64,000 bases of DNA from the NCBI RefSeq assembly GCF_900116105.1, contig NZ_FPAC01000004.1, positions 208,252 through 272,251 on the forward strand. The letters run 5' to 3'. The notes under the pieces are model-generated. The model had not been told where the DNA came from. It made no database searches and was given only the letters and a program-made list of their open reading frames with translations. Source of the DNA: Paenibacillus sp. 453mf (GTDB taxonomy: Bacteria; Bacillota; Bacilli; Paenibacillales; Paenibacillaceae). Of this stretch, positions 8,487-15,974 are shown in pieces (the stretch's first letter is position 1; each line of letters begins with the position of its first letter). The translations under genes were made by a program, and so were the position numbers.

Positions 8487-10127
8487 CTATTCCTTCCATT
8501 CCCATTCTTCAATATTGGCCGTAATCGGCCAGCCGTGACCATGCGGGTGAATTTGCTGCTCCCCAATATCCAGCTTGTCGTTCACAAGGTACAAGTGATT
8601 CAGGTTCACGAGCCAGGCCCACGGCGCGTCACCTGATATACTTAGGCCTGTTGTGCCATCCCACTGTGCTTTCTTCCACAGCTCCATTGCTTCATCTTCG
8701 TCCACAGCTGCAAGCGCTGCTTCCATATAGTCATCGACTTGCGGGTTATTGTAATAACCCGGGTTGTAATATTCCATTCCTGCAAATTTGCTGCTGTACA
8801 CATTGTACATTTCCAGCGGATCATTGCTTCCGAACCCGAGTAGAACAGCGTTTGAGAACATCAGCTTGTCAATCTCGTCCCAGCTTTTTCCTTCTACTAT
8901 AATGCCAATCCCTAATGGCTTGGCCATGTCGGCGGCCGCGATGGCAAGAGACTGTCTCGTAGAATCCCCGGAGGAGTAGATCAGCGTAAATTCCGCTTCA
9001 AGGCCATTCTTGTCCACTGTCCCATCTCCATTGGAATCTGTCCATCCGCCTTCGGCCAAAATGTCCTTCGCCTGCTCTATGCTGCCATCTTCGAATACAG
9101 TATCTGAATTCCACCACGGCAGGTTATCGCTGATCGAATAGGCCGGTGTTCCTTCTCCTTCCAAAATGCCTTCTACAAGTGCATCACGGTCAATGCCGAC
9201 ATTTATCGCCTTTCGAATAGAAATATCCGCAGTGACATCGTTGCCGATCGGGTAGCCTTCTTCGGTTGTGCGGCCTTCTTCAGGCACATACGGGAACATA
9301 ATGCCCCGGTTGTCCACGGACTGCAAAGATTCCAGCCTCATCCCTGCCACTTGCTGCGTGCTGAATGCGGGTGTTACAAATGCAACATCAACCGTACCTG
9401 CTTTCGCTGCGGCGAAGGCAGCATCCTCCTCCAGGAAGAGGAAGGTCAGCTTAGAGAAACTGGACTTCTCTCCATAATAAAGATCGTTCCGCTCGACGAT
9501 CAGCTGCTGCCCTTTATCCCACTGGACAAACTTGAACGGACCCGAGCCAACGGGGTTCTGTGCGTAATTATCCCCGTATGCATGTTTAGGGACGATGCCG
9601 AGTGTCGCCAGGACATAGACAAATGTCGATTGCGGCTGCTTGAGTGTGAGCTCCACCGTATAGTCATCCAGGGCTGTTATAGAAGCCAGATTAGTCAGAT
9701 CAACAACCGAGCTGCTGTCCTTCGCCGTTTCATATGTAAACACAACATCATCCGCTGTAAGCACTTCTCCGTCGCTGAACTGGGCATCCTCTCTCAGCTT
9801 GACGGTCCAAATCAGCCCGTCCGCGCTTGTCTCATAGCTTGCAGCCAAATCGCTTACGATCTCCATCTCACTGTTACGTTTGAGCAGTGTGCTCTGGAAC
9901 AAGGGTGAACCATACCGTCCCCAGCCTGTTACCGGGTCAAATCCTGTATCCGGCTCACCACCGACGGCCAGTATTAGCTCTTCCTTCGCTGCTGTCTTGA
10001 CCCCTGTCGATGCAGAGGCCTGAAGCTCACTTCCTGTCTCCTTGACCGGCTGTGCAGAACAGCCTGCTGAAGCTATTACAGCAAAAGCCAAGGCCGCCAC
10101 TTGAATTGAACGGCCTTTCATCCTCAT
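8487..10127 (-). CDS. Solute-binding lipoprotein, family 5 (nickel/peptide class)
   Basis: A 546-residue extracellular binding lipoprotein. The signal peptide ends in the lipobox ASAGC, so it should be lipid-anchored. The family-5 fold is clear from SDLAASYETSADGLIWTVKL, FSDGEVLTADDVVFTYE and VGSGPFKF. The C-terminus carries a histidine-rich HPHGHGWP, which fits metal or metal-chelate binding better than plain peptide binding. ATG 10127 (MRMKGRS) follows GAGAGGAAG; the longer frame to 10181 has no such site. First gene of an operon with two permeases, two ATPases, two small proteins and a P1B ATPase. An inverted repeat TTACC-TCAC-GGTAA at 10200-10213 upstream may be an operator. Substrate unproven. 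Confidence 0.87.
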   Translation of the reverse strand: MRMKGRSIQVAALAFAVIASAGCSAQPVKETGSELQASASTGVKTAAKEELILAVGGEPDTGFDPVTGWGRYGSPLFQSTLLKRNSEMEIVSDLAASYETSADGLIWTVKLREDAQFSDGEVLTADDVVFTYETAKDSSSVVDLTNLASITALDDYTVELTLKQPQSTFVYVLATLGIVPKHAYGDNYAQNPVGSGPFKFVQWDKGQQLIVERNDLYYGEKSSFSKLTFLFLEEDAAFAAAKAGTVDVAFVTPAFSTQQVAGMRLESLQSVDNRGIMFPYVPEEGRTTEEGYPIGNDVTADISIRKAINVGIDRDALVEGILEGEGTPAYSISDNLPWWNSDTVFEDGSIEQAKDILAEGGWTDSNGDGTVDKNGLEAEFTLIYSSGDSTRQSLAIAAADMAKPLGIGIIVEGKSWDEIDKLMFSNAVLLGFGSNDPLEMYNVYSSKFAGMEYYNPGYYNNPQVDDYMEAALAAVDEDEAMELWKKAQWDGTTGLSISGDAPWAWLVNLNHLYLVNDKLDIGEQQIHPHGHGWPITANIEEWEWKE

Positions 10128-10332
10128 ACTTCTCGCTTCCTCTCTGTCATCACATGAAATGAACTTCGACAATTTTACCATTGCTGTGCGATCTGTCTGT
10201 TACCTCACGGTAAAGAAAATGTAAAATTCTTCATTTTTCAATAAAATCATTCAATTTTCTTCTCTCTTTGACATTGTCATCATTAATATGGAGTATATAT
10301 CTGGACTCGATATTTCCGTGGATTCACAAAAA

Positions 10333-10378
10333 ATAGCCAGATGATCATGGCTTGTAAAAGCGATGTTCATCTGGCTAT
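10333..10378 (-). terminator. Terminator of the DUF3048 lipoprotein gene
   Basis: Perfect arms ATAGCCAGATGA (10333-10344) and TCATCTGGCTAT (10367-10378), followed on the minus strand by a T run. It sits five nucleotides past the stop of the DUF3048 gene. Confidence 0.85.
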
Positions 10379-10382
10379 GTGT

Positions 10383-11462
10383 TTAATGAAATGTAATATG
10401 CTCTTCAAGTGCTGGAGATTCCGGCACGATGCTGAAGAAGTTTTTTCCCGGAACAAGCGGCAGCTCCTTCTCATCTTTATAGAACCGAATGATGTCTCCT
10501 GAGGATTTCCTCCACTCTGCGCGGATAAGCTGACCTTGCTGGAACAGCATCGCCTCACCGCCCGATGACAGATCAAGTGCGAGTCTGCCCACATCGTCAA
10601 GCACCTGATGCGAGGTCGACAGCACAATAATATTGGAAGCGGCTAGACGCGTTCCATCATTCGCATCCAGATCCGGAGTAGCATTCACACTTCTTAAATA
10701 CTGCTGCACTGTACTGTCATACTCGTAGCTTACCGTATAGCTGTCGCTCAGATAATAAATATCAAATGAGCTGGCCTCTTCTCCGCTCACCTCAGCTCCT
10801 TGCTCCATATATGAATATTCAGGTGCACTGTTCTCCGCTGAATATCCTCGGTTCTCGGCACCCTCTCTAAGCTGATCTACAGAGGAATACAGATTGTGCG
10901 GTGCTTTACGGTCACTGCTGCGGAAATAATAAGGTCCGCCATTAGAGATTTCGTCAAGATACGGCTTCCCTTCATTTTGCAGTATCGAGTAGGCAGCAGG
11001 GCTCCCTCCCGCATGCGCCAATATACCTCCATAGCTCTCGCCAAGCTCGATGAGGTAAGGGCGAATACTGCGGATCGGACCTAAGGTTTCTGCAGCTCCT
11101 TCGCTTTGGAAGATCGCAATCAGCCGGGTAATTCCTCCCTCAGCCAGCACTTCATATATATGATCTGCTTGACTAAGCCCGGATTGGGGTCTTGCTGCCG
11201 GGGCATTATTGATCATTACGGCAAGAGGTCTTTGATCAACCGGTACAGCAGATCGGATACCCGTTAAAGGCGCGACATAGGCAAGCTCAGACTCAGACTC
11301 GACCCCAGGCTCTTCTGTCATTTCCTCATAGGGGCTCGGTATCTCAACTACCGGCTCTGACGGCCCGGCTTCTGGTGTGGAATTGGCTGAGCAAGCGGTC
11401 GTAAGCAGGACGAGTATGAATAGAATGTATAACAAGGGCTTCCATTTTTCTGCTATTTTCAC
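10383..11462 (-). CDS. yerB: DUF3048 domain lipoprotein (YerB-like)
   Basis: A lipoprotein of 359 residues. The start is GTG at 11462, giving VKIAEKWKPLLYILFILVLL and lipobox LTTAC; an AAGGAGGT lies 10 nt upstream, so upstream ATGs in the open frame are not used. The mature protein has a short low-complexity Glu/Pro linker, then the DUF3048 region: AVMINNAPAARPQSGLSQAD, GGITRLIAIFQSE and GPIRSIRPYLIELGESYGG. B. subtilis YerB has this architecture; its molecular role is not established. Monocistronic, with its own terminator. Confidence 0.9.
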   Translation of the reverse strand: MKIAEKWKPLLYILFILVLLTTACSANSTPEAGPSEPVVEIPSPYEEMTEEPGVESESELAYVAPLTGIRSAVPVDQRPLAVMINNAPAARPQSGLSQADHIYEVLAEGGITRLIAIFQSEGAAETLGPIRSIRPYLIELGESYGGILAHAGGSPAAYSILQNEGKPYLDEISNGGPYYFRSSDRKAPHNLYSSVDQLREGAENRGYSAENSAPEYSYMEQGAEVSGEEASSFDIYYLSDSYTVSYEYDSTVQQYLRSVNATPDLDANDGTRLAASNIIVLSTSHQVLDDVGRLALDLSSGGEAMLFQQGQLIRAEWRKSSGDIIRFYKDEKELPLVPGKNFFSIVPESPALEEHITFH

Positions 11463-11611
11463 GTAAGTGTGTACCTCCTTCATCGTCAGGGAATTGTAGC
11501 ATCTTGAGTTCTTTTCTATCATTTAATCATAAATATAGGCCGAATGTCTTTGATTTCCTGCCAGAAATGTATAGTTGATATGCATAAATCCCAAAAGAAC
11601 AATCAATCGGC

Positions 11612-11649
11612 TATATCCAGATTGGAACGGTTCAATTCAGCTGGATATA
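11612..11649. repeat. Inverted repeat upstream of the doxX remnant
   Basis: Arms TATATCCAG (11612-11620) and CTGGATATA (11641-11649) with a partly self-complementary loop (ATTGGAAC and TTCAAT). It lies in the 367-bp spacer 11463-11829, which holds no gene I can support. No T run follows on either strand, so it is not a clear terminator. Confidence 0.4.
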
Positions 11650-11754
11650 TACCTCTTAACTAAAGAAAGCCGAATTATGCAAAATCCTAAGATAGAATGA
11701 GCAAAAGAGGTGTACAAAGATAAAGGCTTCAACTTCTCTCGCTCAATCTATCTT

Positions 11755-11772
11755 GATAATTCACTAATTATC
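11755..11772. promoter_or_regulatory. Possible operator before the doxX remnant
   Basis: A perfect inverted repeat GATAATT-CACT-AATTATC, 58 bp before the doxX start. Its size and A/T-rich arms resemble MarR or DUF24-type operators. DoxX-family genes such as B. subtilis catD and mhqP are controlled by regulators of that kind; the link here is inference. Confidence 0.4.
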
Positions 11773-11829
11773 TTCAGGCAAGGGGAATCATACAGATTCC
11801 TCACAAAAAATCAGGATGGAGTGGTTTAT

Positions 11830-12102
11830 ATGTTTACAACATGGCTGAGAGAGAACAAGGTTGCAATGTGGCTGCTGACCGTGCTCCGGGTGTATCTCGG
11901 ATATGACTGGATGACTCACGGCTGGCAGAAGCTGACTGGCGGGGGTTTTGACGCTACAGGATTCCTGACAGGAGCAATCGAAAAATCGACAGGTGAAAAT
12001 GCCGTAGTCCAAGGCTGGTGGGGTGCTTTTTTTCTATATCCATTCATCCCGAAGTGCTTCCATGGTATACTCTCATCACAGCCCACTTCTAGGGGCATTT
12101 AA
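11830..12102 (+). pseudogene. DoxX-family membrane protein, truncated
   Basis: ATG 11830 follows GGAG at 8 nt. The first ~75 residues read as a normal DoxX protein: MFTTWLRENKVAMWLLTVLR, then YLGYDWMTHGWQKLTGG and GENAVVQGWWGAFF. After that the sequence becomes unrelated (YPFIPKCFHGILSSQPTSRG) and stops at 90 residues, whereas DoxX proteins of this type are ~150-180 residues with four helices. The change falls beside a run of seven T at about 12028-12034. Other frames downstream do not restore the family sequence, so a deletion is more likely than a simple frameshift. It is probably non-functional. Confidence 0.72.
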
Positions 12103-12130
12103 TCCAAGAGGATGGAGGTGTGACAACCCC

Positions 12131-12343
12131 TTGGCTACGACTCGCCGTTTAACAACCAACCTTGACTTTGAAGAAGCCATGACTCGCAAGAGACGCATTC
12201 GCGTTTTTAGAGATAACCAGCAAATCGACTCCGGCGGCGTTATTATTCGCTATGATGATATGACGATTGTCATTCAATCCAGCGTCAGCGATATTGCCTA
12301 TCATCAAAGGCAGGACTGTGAGTTCTTCGAACTTAAATCTTAA
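12131..12343 (+). CDS. Small conserved-looking hypothetical protein
   Basis: A 70-residue protein if translation starts at TTG 12131, which follows GGAGG by about 10 nt and gives M-ATTRRLTTNLDFEEAMTRK. The longer frame from 12023 overlaps the doxX remnant and lacks a ribosome binding site. The product is soluble, basic in the first half, with DSGGVIIRYDDMTIVIQSS in the second. I do not recognise the family. A terminator follows 27 nt after the stop. Confidence 0.6.
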   Translation: MATTRRLTTNLDFEEAMTRKRRIRVFRDNQQIDSGGVIIRYDDMTIVIQSSVSDIAYHQRQDCEFFELKS

Positions 12344-12369
12344 GATCTGCGAGAAGCTCGTATACAATA

Positions 12370-12416
12370 AAAGGCATCCCCTGTAGAAGATCCACTCTTC
12401 CGATAGGGATGCCTTT
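12370..12416. terminator. Bidirectional terminator
   Basis: Perfect arms AAAGGCATCCC (12370-12380) and GGGATGCCTTT (12406-12416) between two convergent genes, with T-rich flanks on both sides. Confidence 0.85.
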
Positions 12417-12430
12417 AACTTCGTTATAAG

Positions 12431-13207
12431 TTAACCGAACTGCCAGCAATTCAGACTAAGACTGCCGTACTGATAGGCTTGAAACAACTTCTGTGCACTG
12501 CGTTCCTTGTCTGCTGCTCCCATTGCATAGAATAAGGGTGCAAAATGCTCTGAAGCATACGATGGCACCGCATCTTGGGCATTCGGGGCTTTTTTCTCGT
12601 AATCATAGAGATCTCTAAGATTCCACTCCTGCAGCTTCGAAGTGAGCCATTCATCGAACTCGGCAGCCCAGGCTGCGGGTTCTGAACCCGGACTAAGCTT
12701 TCTCAAATTATGTACCAGCCCGCCGCTGCCAATCACTAATATATCCTCGTGCCTTAAAGGCTCCAGCATACAGCCGATGCGATACTGCTCCTGCTCCGAT
12801 CGCATGGAATCGACAGACAAGCTGACTACCGGAATATTCGCTTCCGGATACATATGCCGCAGAATGACCCAGGCGCCGTGATCAAGCCCTCTTCCTGTAA
12901 CGAGCTTGTACGAAAGATTGTGCTCTGACATCAATTGGCCAATCCGCATGGACAGCTCGGGATCTCCCGGGGCAGGATACTCAATCTTGTACATCTCTTC
13001 AGGAAATCCATAAAAATCATGCATCGTCGTATGAAATTCATCCGCAGACAGTGACTGCACCGGCTCATCATAATGAGCGGAAAATAAGGCAATACCTTTC
13101 GGAACCGGTAAGCTGGCACCAAGCTCTCTCAAGAACGCTGTATAATTGTTGTCCTCTATTACGAGGGTAGGTGAACCGTGCGCAATAAACAATGCAGGTA
13201 AAGTCAT
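12431..13207 (-). CDS. LigB/DODA-type extradiol dioxygenase family protein
   Basis: A cytoplasmic protein of 258 residues related to the class III extradiol dioxygenases (YgiD/4,5-DOPA dioxygenase type). N-terminal ALFIAHGSP carries one conserved His; SAHYDEP supplies another, and GLDHGAWVILRHMYP and GSGGLVHNL match the remaining active-site blocks. These proteins bind a single metal ion through His residues and open catechol-type rings; the natural substrate is unknown. ATG 13207 follows GGAGG at 10 nt, so the eight-codon longer frame is not used. Transcribed alone. Confidence 0.85.
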   Translation of the reverse strand: MTLPALFIAHGSPTLVIEDNNYTAFLRELGASLPVPKGIALFSAHYDEPVQSLSADEFHTTMHDFYGFPEEMYKIEYPAPGDPELSMRIGQLMSEHNLSYKLVTGRGLDHGAWVILRHMYPEANIPVVSLSVDSMRSEQEQYRIGCMLEPLRHEDILVIGSGGLVHNLRKLSPGSEPAAWAAEFDEWLTSKLQEWNLRDLYDYEKKAPNAQDAVPSYASEHFAPLFYAMGAADKERSAQKLFQAYQYGSLSLNCWQFG

Positions 13208-13305
13208 CGCTGCCAAGCCTCCAGACACAGGTAGAATGGGTGTATGTGTTTATTTTACATCTAGAGGTGAATGAAATAAAGTTACTGAAACATTTATTTC
13301 TCCCA

Positions 13306-14136
13306 TCAGATCATCCAGTGCTGCCAGTCCTGATTAGCAGTACGCTGCTCTGTTAACCACGCACGGGTACGTTTGATTAGCTGCTCACGTTCCGGTCCTG
13401 ATGAAAAGGTATGGTCACCTTGAAAAATAATATCCTTATCGCAGCGTCCCTCGCTGCGCATCCAGAATACCTTCTGATATAAAAAGGCGTAGTCCACCGG
13501 GATTGTATCATCGCTCGTTCCGTGGATGACCAGCACATCGCCTGAGAACTTGAGCGCCTCCTGAAACGGCTGAAAATCTGCGAGCGATTCGAAGTATGTT
13601 GGAGTAAAGCGATAGCCTAAATAATCTGCAGCACCCTCTTTGACAGAGGTATCGTATTTGTCACGACCTGTAATTTTTATTATGTCATTAAAGGGATACC
13701 CTACAGCAGACCACAGGACAAGCTTGGTTACTCGTTTGTCTCTTACCGCAGTATGCAGTGCCGTAGCTCCTCCCAGGCTGTGACCGAGCAGCGTCACCTG
13801 CTGAGGATCAACATCACAGCAGTCAATAGCATAGTCGAGCACACTCTTCGTCTGATTAATCATCGACTGCAGTCCCTCGGCGCCATATTCACCTGTACTC
13901 TCTCCGCAGCCGATATAGTCAAACCGGAGTACCAGATTCCCATCCTCCGCTAATTCTCTCGCCGTTTTGACAAACAAACGGTCAACACCAATGCGATTGC
14001 CTACAAACCCATGGCAAATAATGATCAGCGGTACTCGAGCTGGCTTCTTGCCTTCTGATATCTCGCTTACAACCGGATAGTGGATCGTTGCTGCTATTTC
14101 CTCTTTCCCATGCTTGATCCCAATATGTCGTTCCAT
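13306..14136 (-). CDS. Alpha/beta hydrolase (esterase, feruloyl-esterase-like)
   Basis: A 276-residue intracellular hydrolase. The oxyanion block LIIICHGFVGNR, the nucleophile elbow GHSLGG, the acid region HGTSDDTIP and the C-terminal GDHTF give a complete Ser-Asp-His triad. LVLRFDYIGCGESTG is typical of the Est1E/cinnamoyl esterase group. There is no signal peptide. Substrate unknown. The gene is separated from both neighbours and has a GGGAGG site near its start. Confidence 0.85.
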   Translation of the reverse strand: MERHIGIKHGKEEIAATIHYPVVSEISEGKKPARVPLIIICHGFVGNRIGVDRLFVKTARELAEDGNLVLRFDYIGCGESTGEYGAEGLQSMINQTKSVLDYAIDCCDVDPQQVTLLGHSLGGATALHTAVRDKRVTKLVLWSAVGYPFNDIIKITGRDKYDTSVKEGAADYLGYRFTPTYFESLADFQPFQEALKFSGDVLVIHGTSDDTIPVDYAFLYQKVFWMRSEGRCDKDIIFQGDHTFSSGPEREQLIKRTRAWLTEQRTANQDWQHWMI

Positions 14137-14272
14137 ATGACTGCCTCCCAGTAAAAAATAACACCTGAATGGATATTCAAATTATATTTCAATTAATTCC
14201 GATAAGTTTAATGTGAATTAGATGAAATTAGTGTAGCACCATTCTTTACTGAAAGTCAATCGAATCTATTCC

Positions 14273-14617
14273 CTATTCATAACTGCGTCGAAACATCGCA
14301 TGGGTTTCTGATTTGCCCTTCCATTCCACAGGCTCCGCATCTGCCTCACCACGAGGTATCGTTCCCTCATCTTCCGTTCCAAATTCTGTATCAGCTATTG
14401 TCCGATAGACGGGCGCCACATTCGCAATCTCGGTACTGATCTGAGCTGCTCCCTTCACCCGCTGGTTCTCTGCAGAACGGCTCACCTCATGAGCCCACGC
14501 AAATTCCTCATTATAACTGGTTGTTTCTTCAATATGTTCTGCCTTCACAACCTCATCCTTGACTCCCCTTGACTGGCTGTTTAACAGATACTGTCTTGTC
14601 GCATCATTCTGTGTCAT
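14273..14617 (-). CDS. Hypothetical acidic protein
   Basis: A 114-residue hydrophilic, acidic protein with no signal peptide or membrane segment. It starts at ATG 14617 after a strong GGGAGG. Its composition (many E, A and T) suggests a disordered or helical protein; I do not recognise the family. It stands alone on the minus strand. Confidence 0.6.
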   Translation of the reverse strand: MTQNDATRQYLLNSQSRGVKDEVVKAEHIEETTSYNEEFAWAHEVSRSAENQRVKGAAQISTEIANVAPVYRTIADTEFGTEDEGTIPRGEADAEPVEWKGKSETHAMFRRSYE

Positions 14618-14814
14618 AATCGAAATCCTCCCTTATATGCGTACTGCTCTTAGTTTAAGCACACAACATAGTGTGCGACAGGAGATAACCGGCTATACAC
14701 TCCCTCTCGGACCTACGGATTTGCATCACAAACTTCATGGAATGGATTAATCCAGGCAATAATAAAGAATAATAACAAGCAGCAATTGAAGAATATAGGA
14801 AAGGAAGATATCAC

Positions 14815-14934
14815 ATGAATCTCATGTTTCACTGGCTTCAGCATCACCTGGGAAGTGTATTCCTATGCCTTGCCGTTCTCGCAGCCATTATATATGTAGC
14901 CGTTCATCATACTCAGCTGTTTTATAAAGAATAA
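14815..14934 (+). CDS. 39-residue single-span membrane protein
   Basis: A short gene, ATG 14815 to TAA 14932-14934, preceded by GGAAAGGAAG at 7 nt. The product starts MNLMFHWLQHHLGS, then has a hydrophobic helix (VFLCLAVLAAIIYVAV) and ends HHTQLFYKE. The spacing of the ribosome binding site and the helix make it a likely real small membrane protein. Function unknown; it lies 77 bp before another membrane protein gene. Confidence 0.6.
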   Translation: MNLMFHWLQHHLGSVFLCLAVLAAIIYVAVHHTQLFYKE

Positions 14935-15011
14935 GCTTACGGCTAACTTTGCTAATTCCACCTTACTCCCGTATACTTTATTCATATTATGCACGGACAT
15001 AGGGCAGAGGA

Positions 15012-15782
15012 GTGGACAATACAGTAATGAATCGCAGCAAACAAATCATGCTGATCAAGAATCGGCAAACCACGGTCATTGGCCAGATGACATCCCCTTC
15101 CAGGGAGTTCTACGCATTGATTGAGAATCAGGCCAGGAATTCACGCATTCCTGAGTTTGAGCTGGAGGAGCTGCTGCTTCGCATGGGACAGGAAATCCTA
15201 GAAGCACAGCGTAAGGGTACAGATCTGAATCAATTATTCGGCGGGAAACCGAATTCCTATATTAAAGAAGCAGAGAAGAAATATGCGTTAACATCGACAA
15301 AGAATTCGAAAAATTCTTCCAATGTCTCAACTAATGATTCGAATCAGAATAAAAATGCAAATACAGATAACACCAAAGGAATCAAATTCAATCTCATGAT
15401 TGCGTGGGCTGCTGTATCCATGGTATTTCTGCTAATGGGCCTCATCGGGCAGGTTACGTCGTGGGCGGGCCAAGATCCATCACCGTATACGAGCATCAGC
15501 CTGTTTACATTAGCCCTCATCGCCGGTGGAGCGATTGTGTTGATTCAAATTCTCCTATCCTTCAATAATGCACCTGAGGATGAAGAGACCCCTCGGTCTC
15601 CGAAACGCGCTGGATTTAATCTCAAGTCCGTCGTTAATTACCTCATCGTCGTTGTGATCATCTTGCTGCTCGGCTACGTATTCGGCAATATGCTTCCCGC
15701 CATCCAGCTGTCTGCGATCGCCCTCATCATCATCGGCGCCGTCGGACTTGTGCTGGTTAAACCGATCTTTGGAAGAAAATAA
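15012..15782 (+). CDS. Membrane protein with cytoplasmic N-domain (DUF1129-like)
   Basis: A 256-residue protein with a soluble N-terminal region of ~125 residues (including an Asn/Ser-rich linker near residues 95-120) and four membrane helices in the second half (IAWAAVSMVFLLMGLIGQ, SLFTLALIAGGAIVLIQ, YLIVVVIILLLGYVFGN, AIALIIIGAVGLVLV). The helices and the N-domain arrangement resemble DUF1129 proteins; this is tentative. The start may be GTG 15012 or ATG 15027; AGGG/GAGGA lies just before the GTG. A terminator follows at 15803. Confidence 0.7.
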   Translation: MDNTVMNRSKQIMLIKNRQTTVIGQMTSPSREFYALIENQARNSRIPEFELEELLLRMGQEILEAQRKGTDLNQLFGGKPNSYIKEAEKKYALTSTKNSKNSSNVSTNDSNQNKNANTDNTKGIKFNLMIAWAAVSMVFLLMGLIGQVTSWAGQDPSPYTSISLFTLALIAGGAIVLIQILLSFNNAPEDEETPRSPKRAGFNLKSVVNYLIVVVIILLLGYVFGNMLPAIQLSAIALIIIGAVGLVLVKPIFGRK

Positions 15783-15802
15783 CAATCCTAATCCATACAA
15801 TA

Positions 15803-15847
15803 TAGACCCTGGAGTATCCTCAGCCATTTCGGACACTTCAGGGTCTA
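15803..15847. terminator. Terminator after the DUF1129-like gene
   Basis: Arms TAGACCCTG (15803-15811) and CAGGGTCTA (15839-15847). It lies between convergent genes and may serve both. Confidence 0.65.
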
Positions 15848-15974
15848 CTATTCTCATGCAAAAAAGAAGCTCGGGATCGCTGTATAAGCAACCCAAGCTT
15901 CTTGTTCTTTCTATATTCGTTCATACCTTAAGACGATTATAGTGGACATTAGTTGTCTCAGCATACGGTTCTTC

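Noticed and set aside
10261..10320. TTGACA-like sequence on the plus strand upstream of the DUF3048 gene
   Set aside because: It reads away from every gene in the area and no plus-strand gene follows, so it was not called as a promoter.
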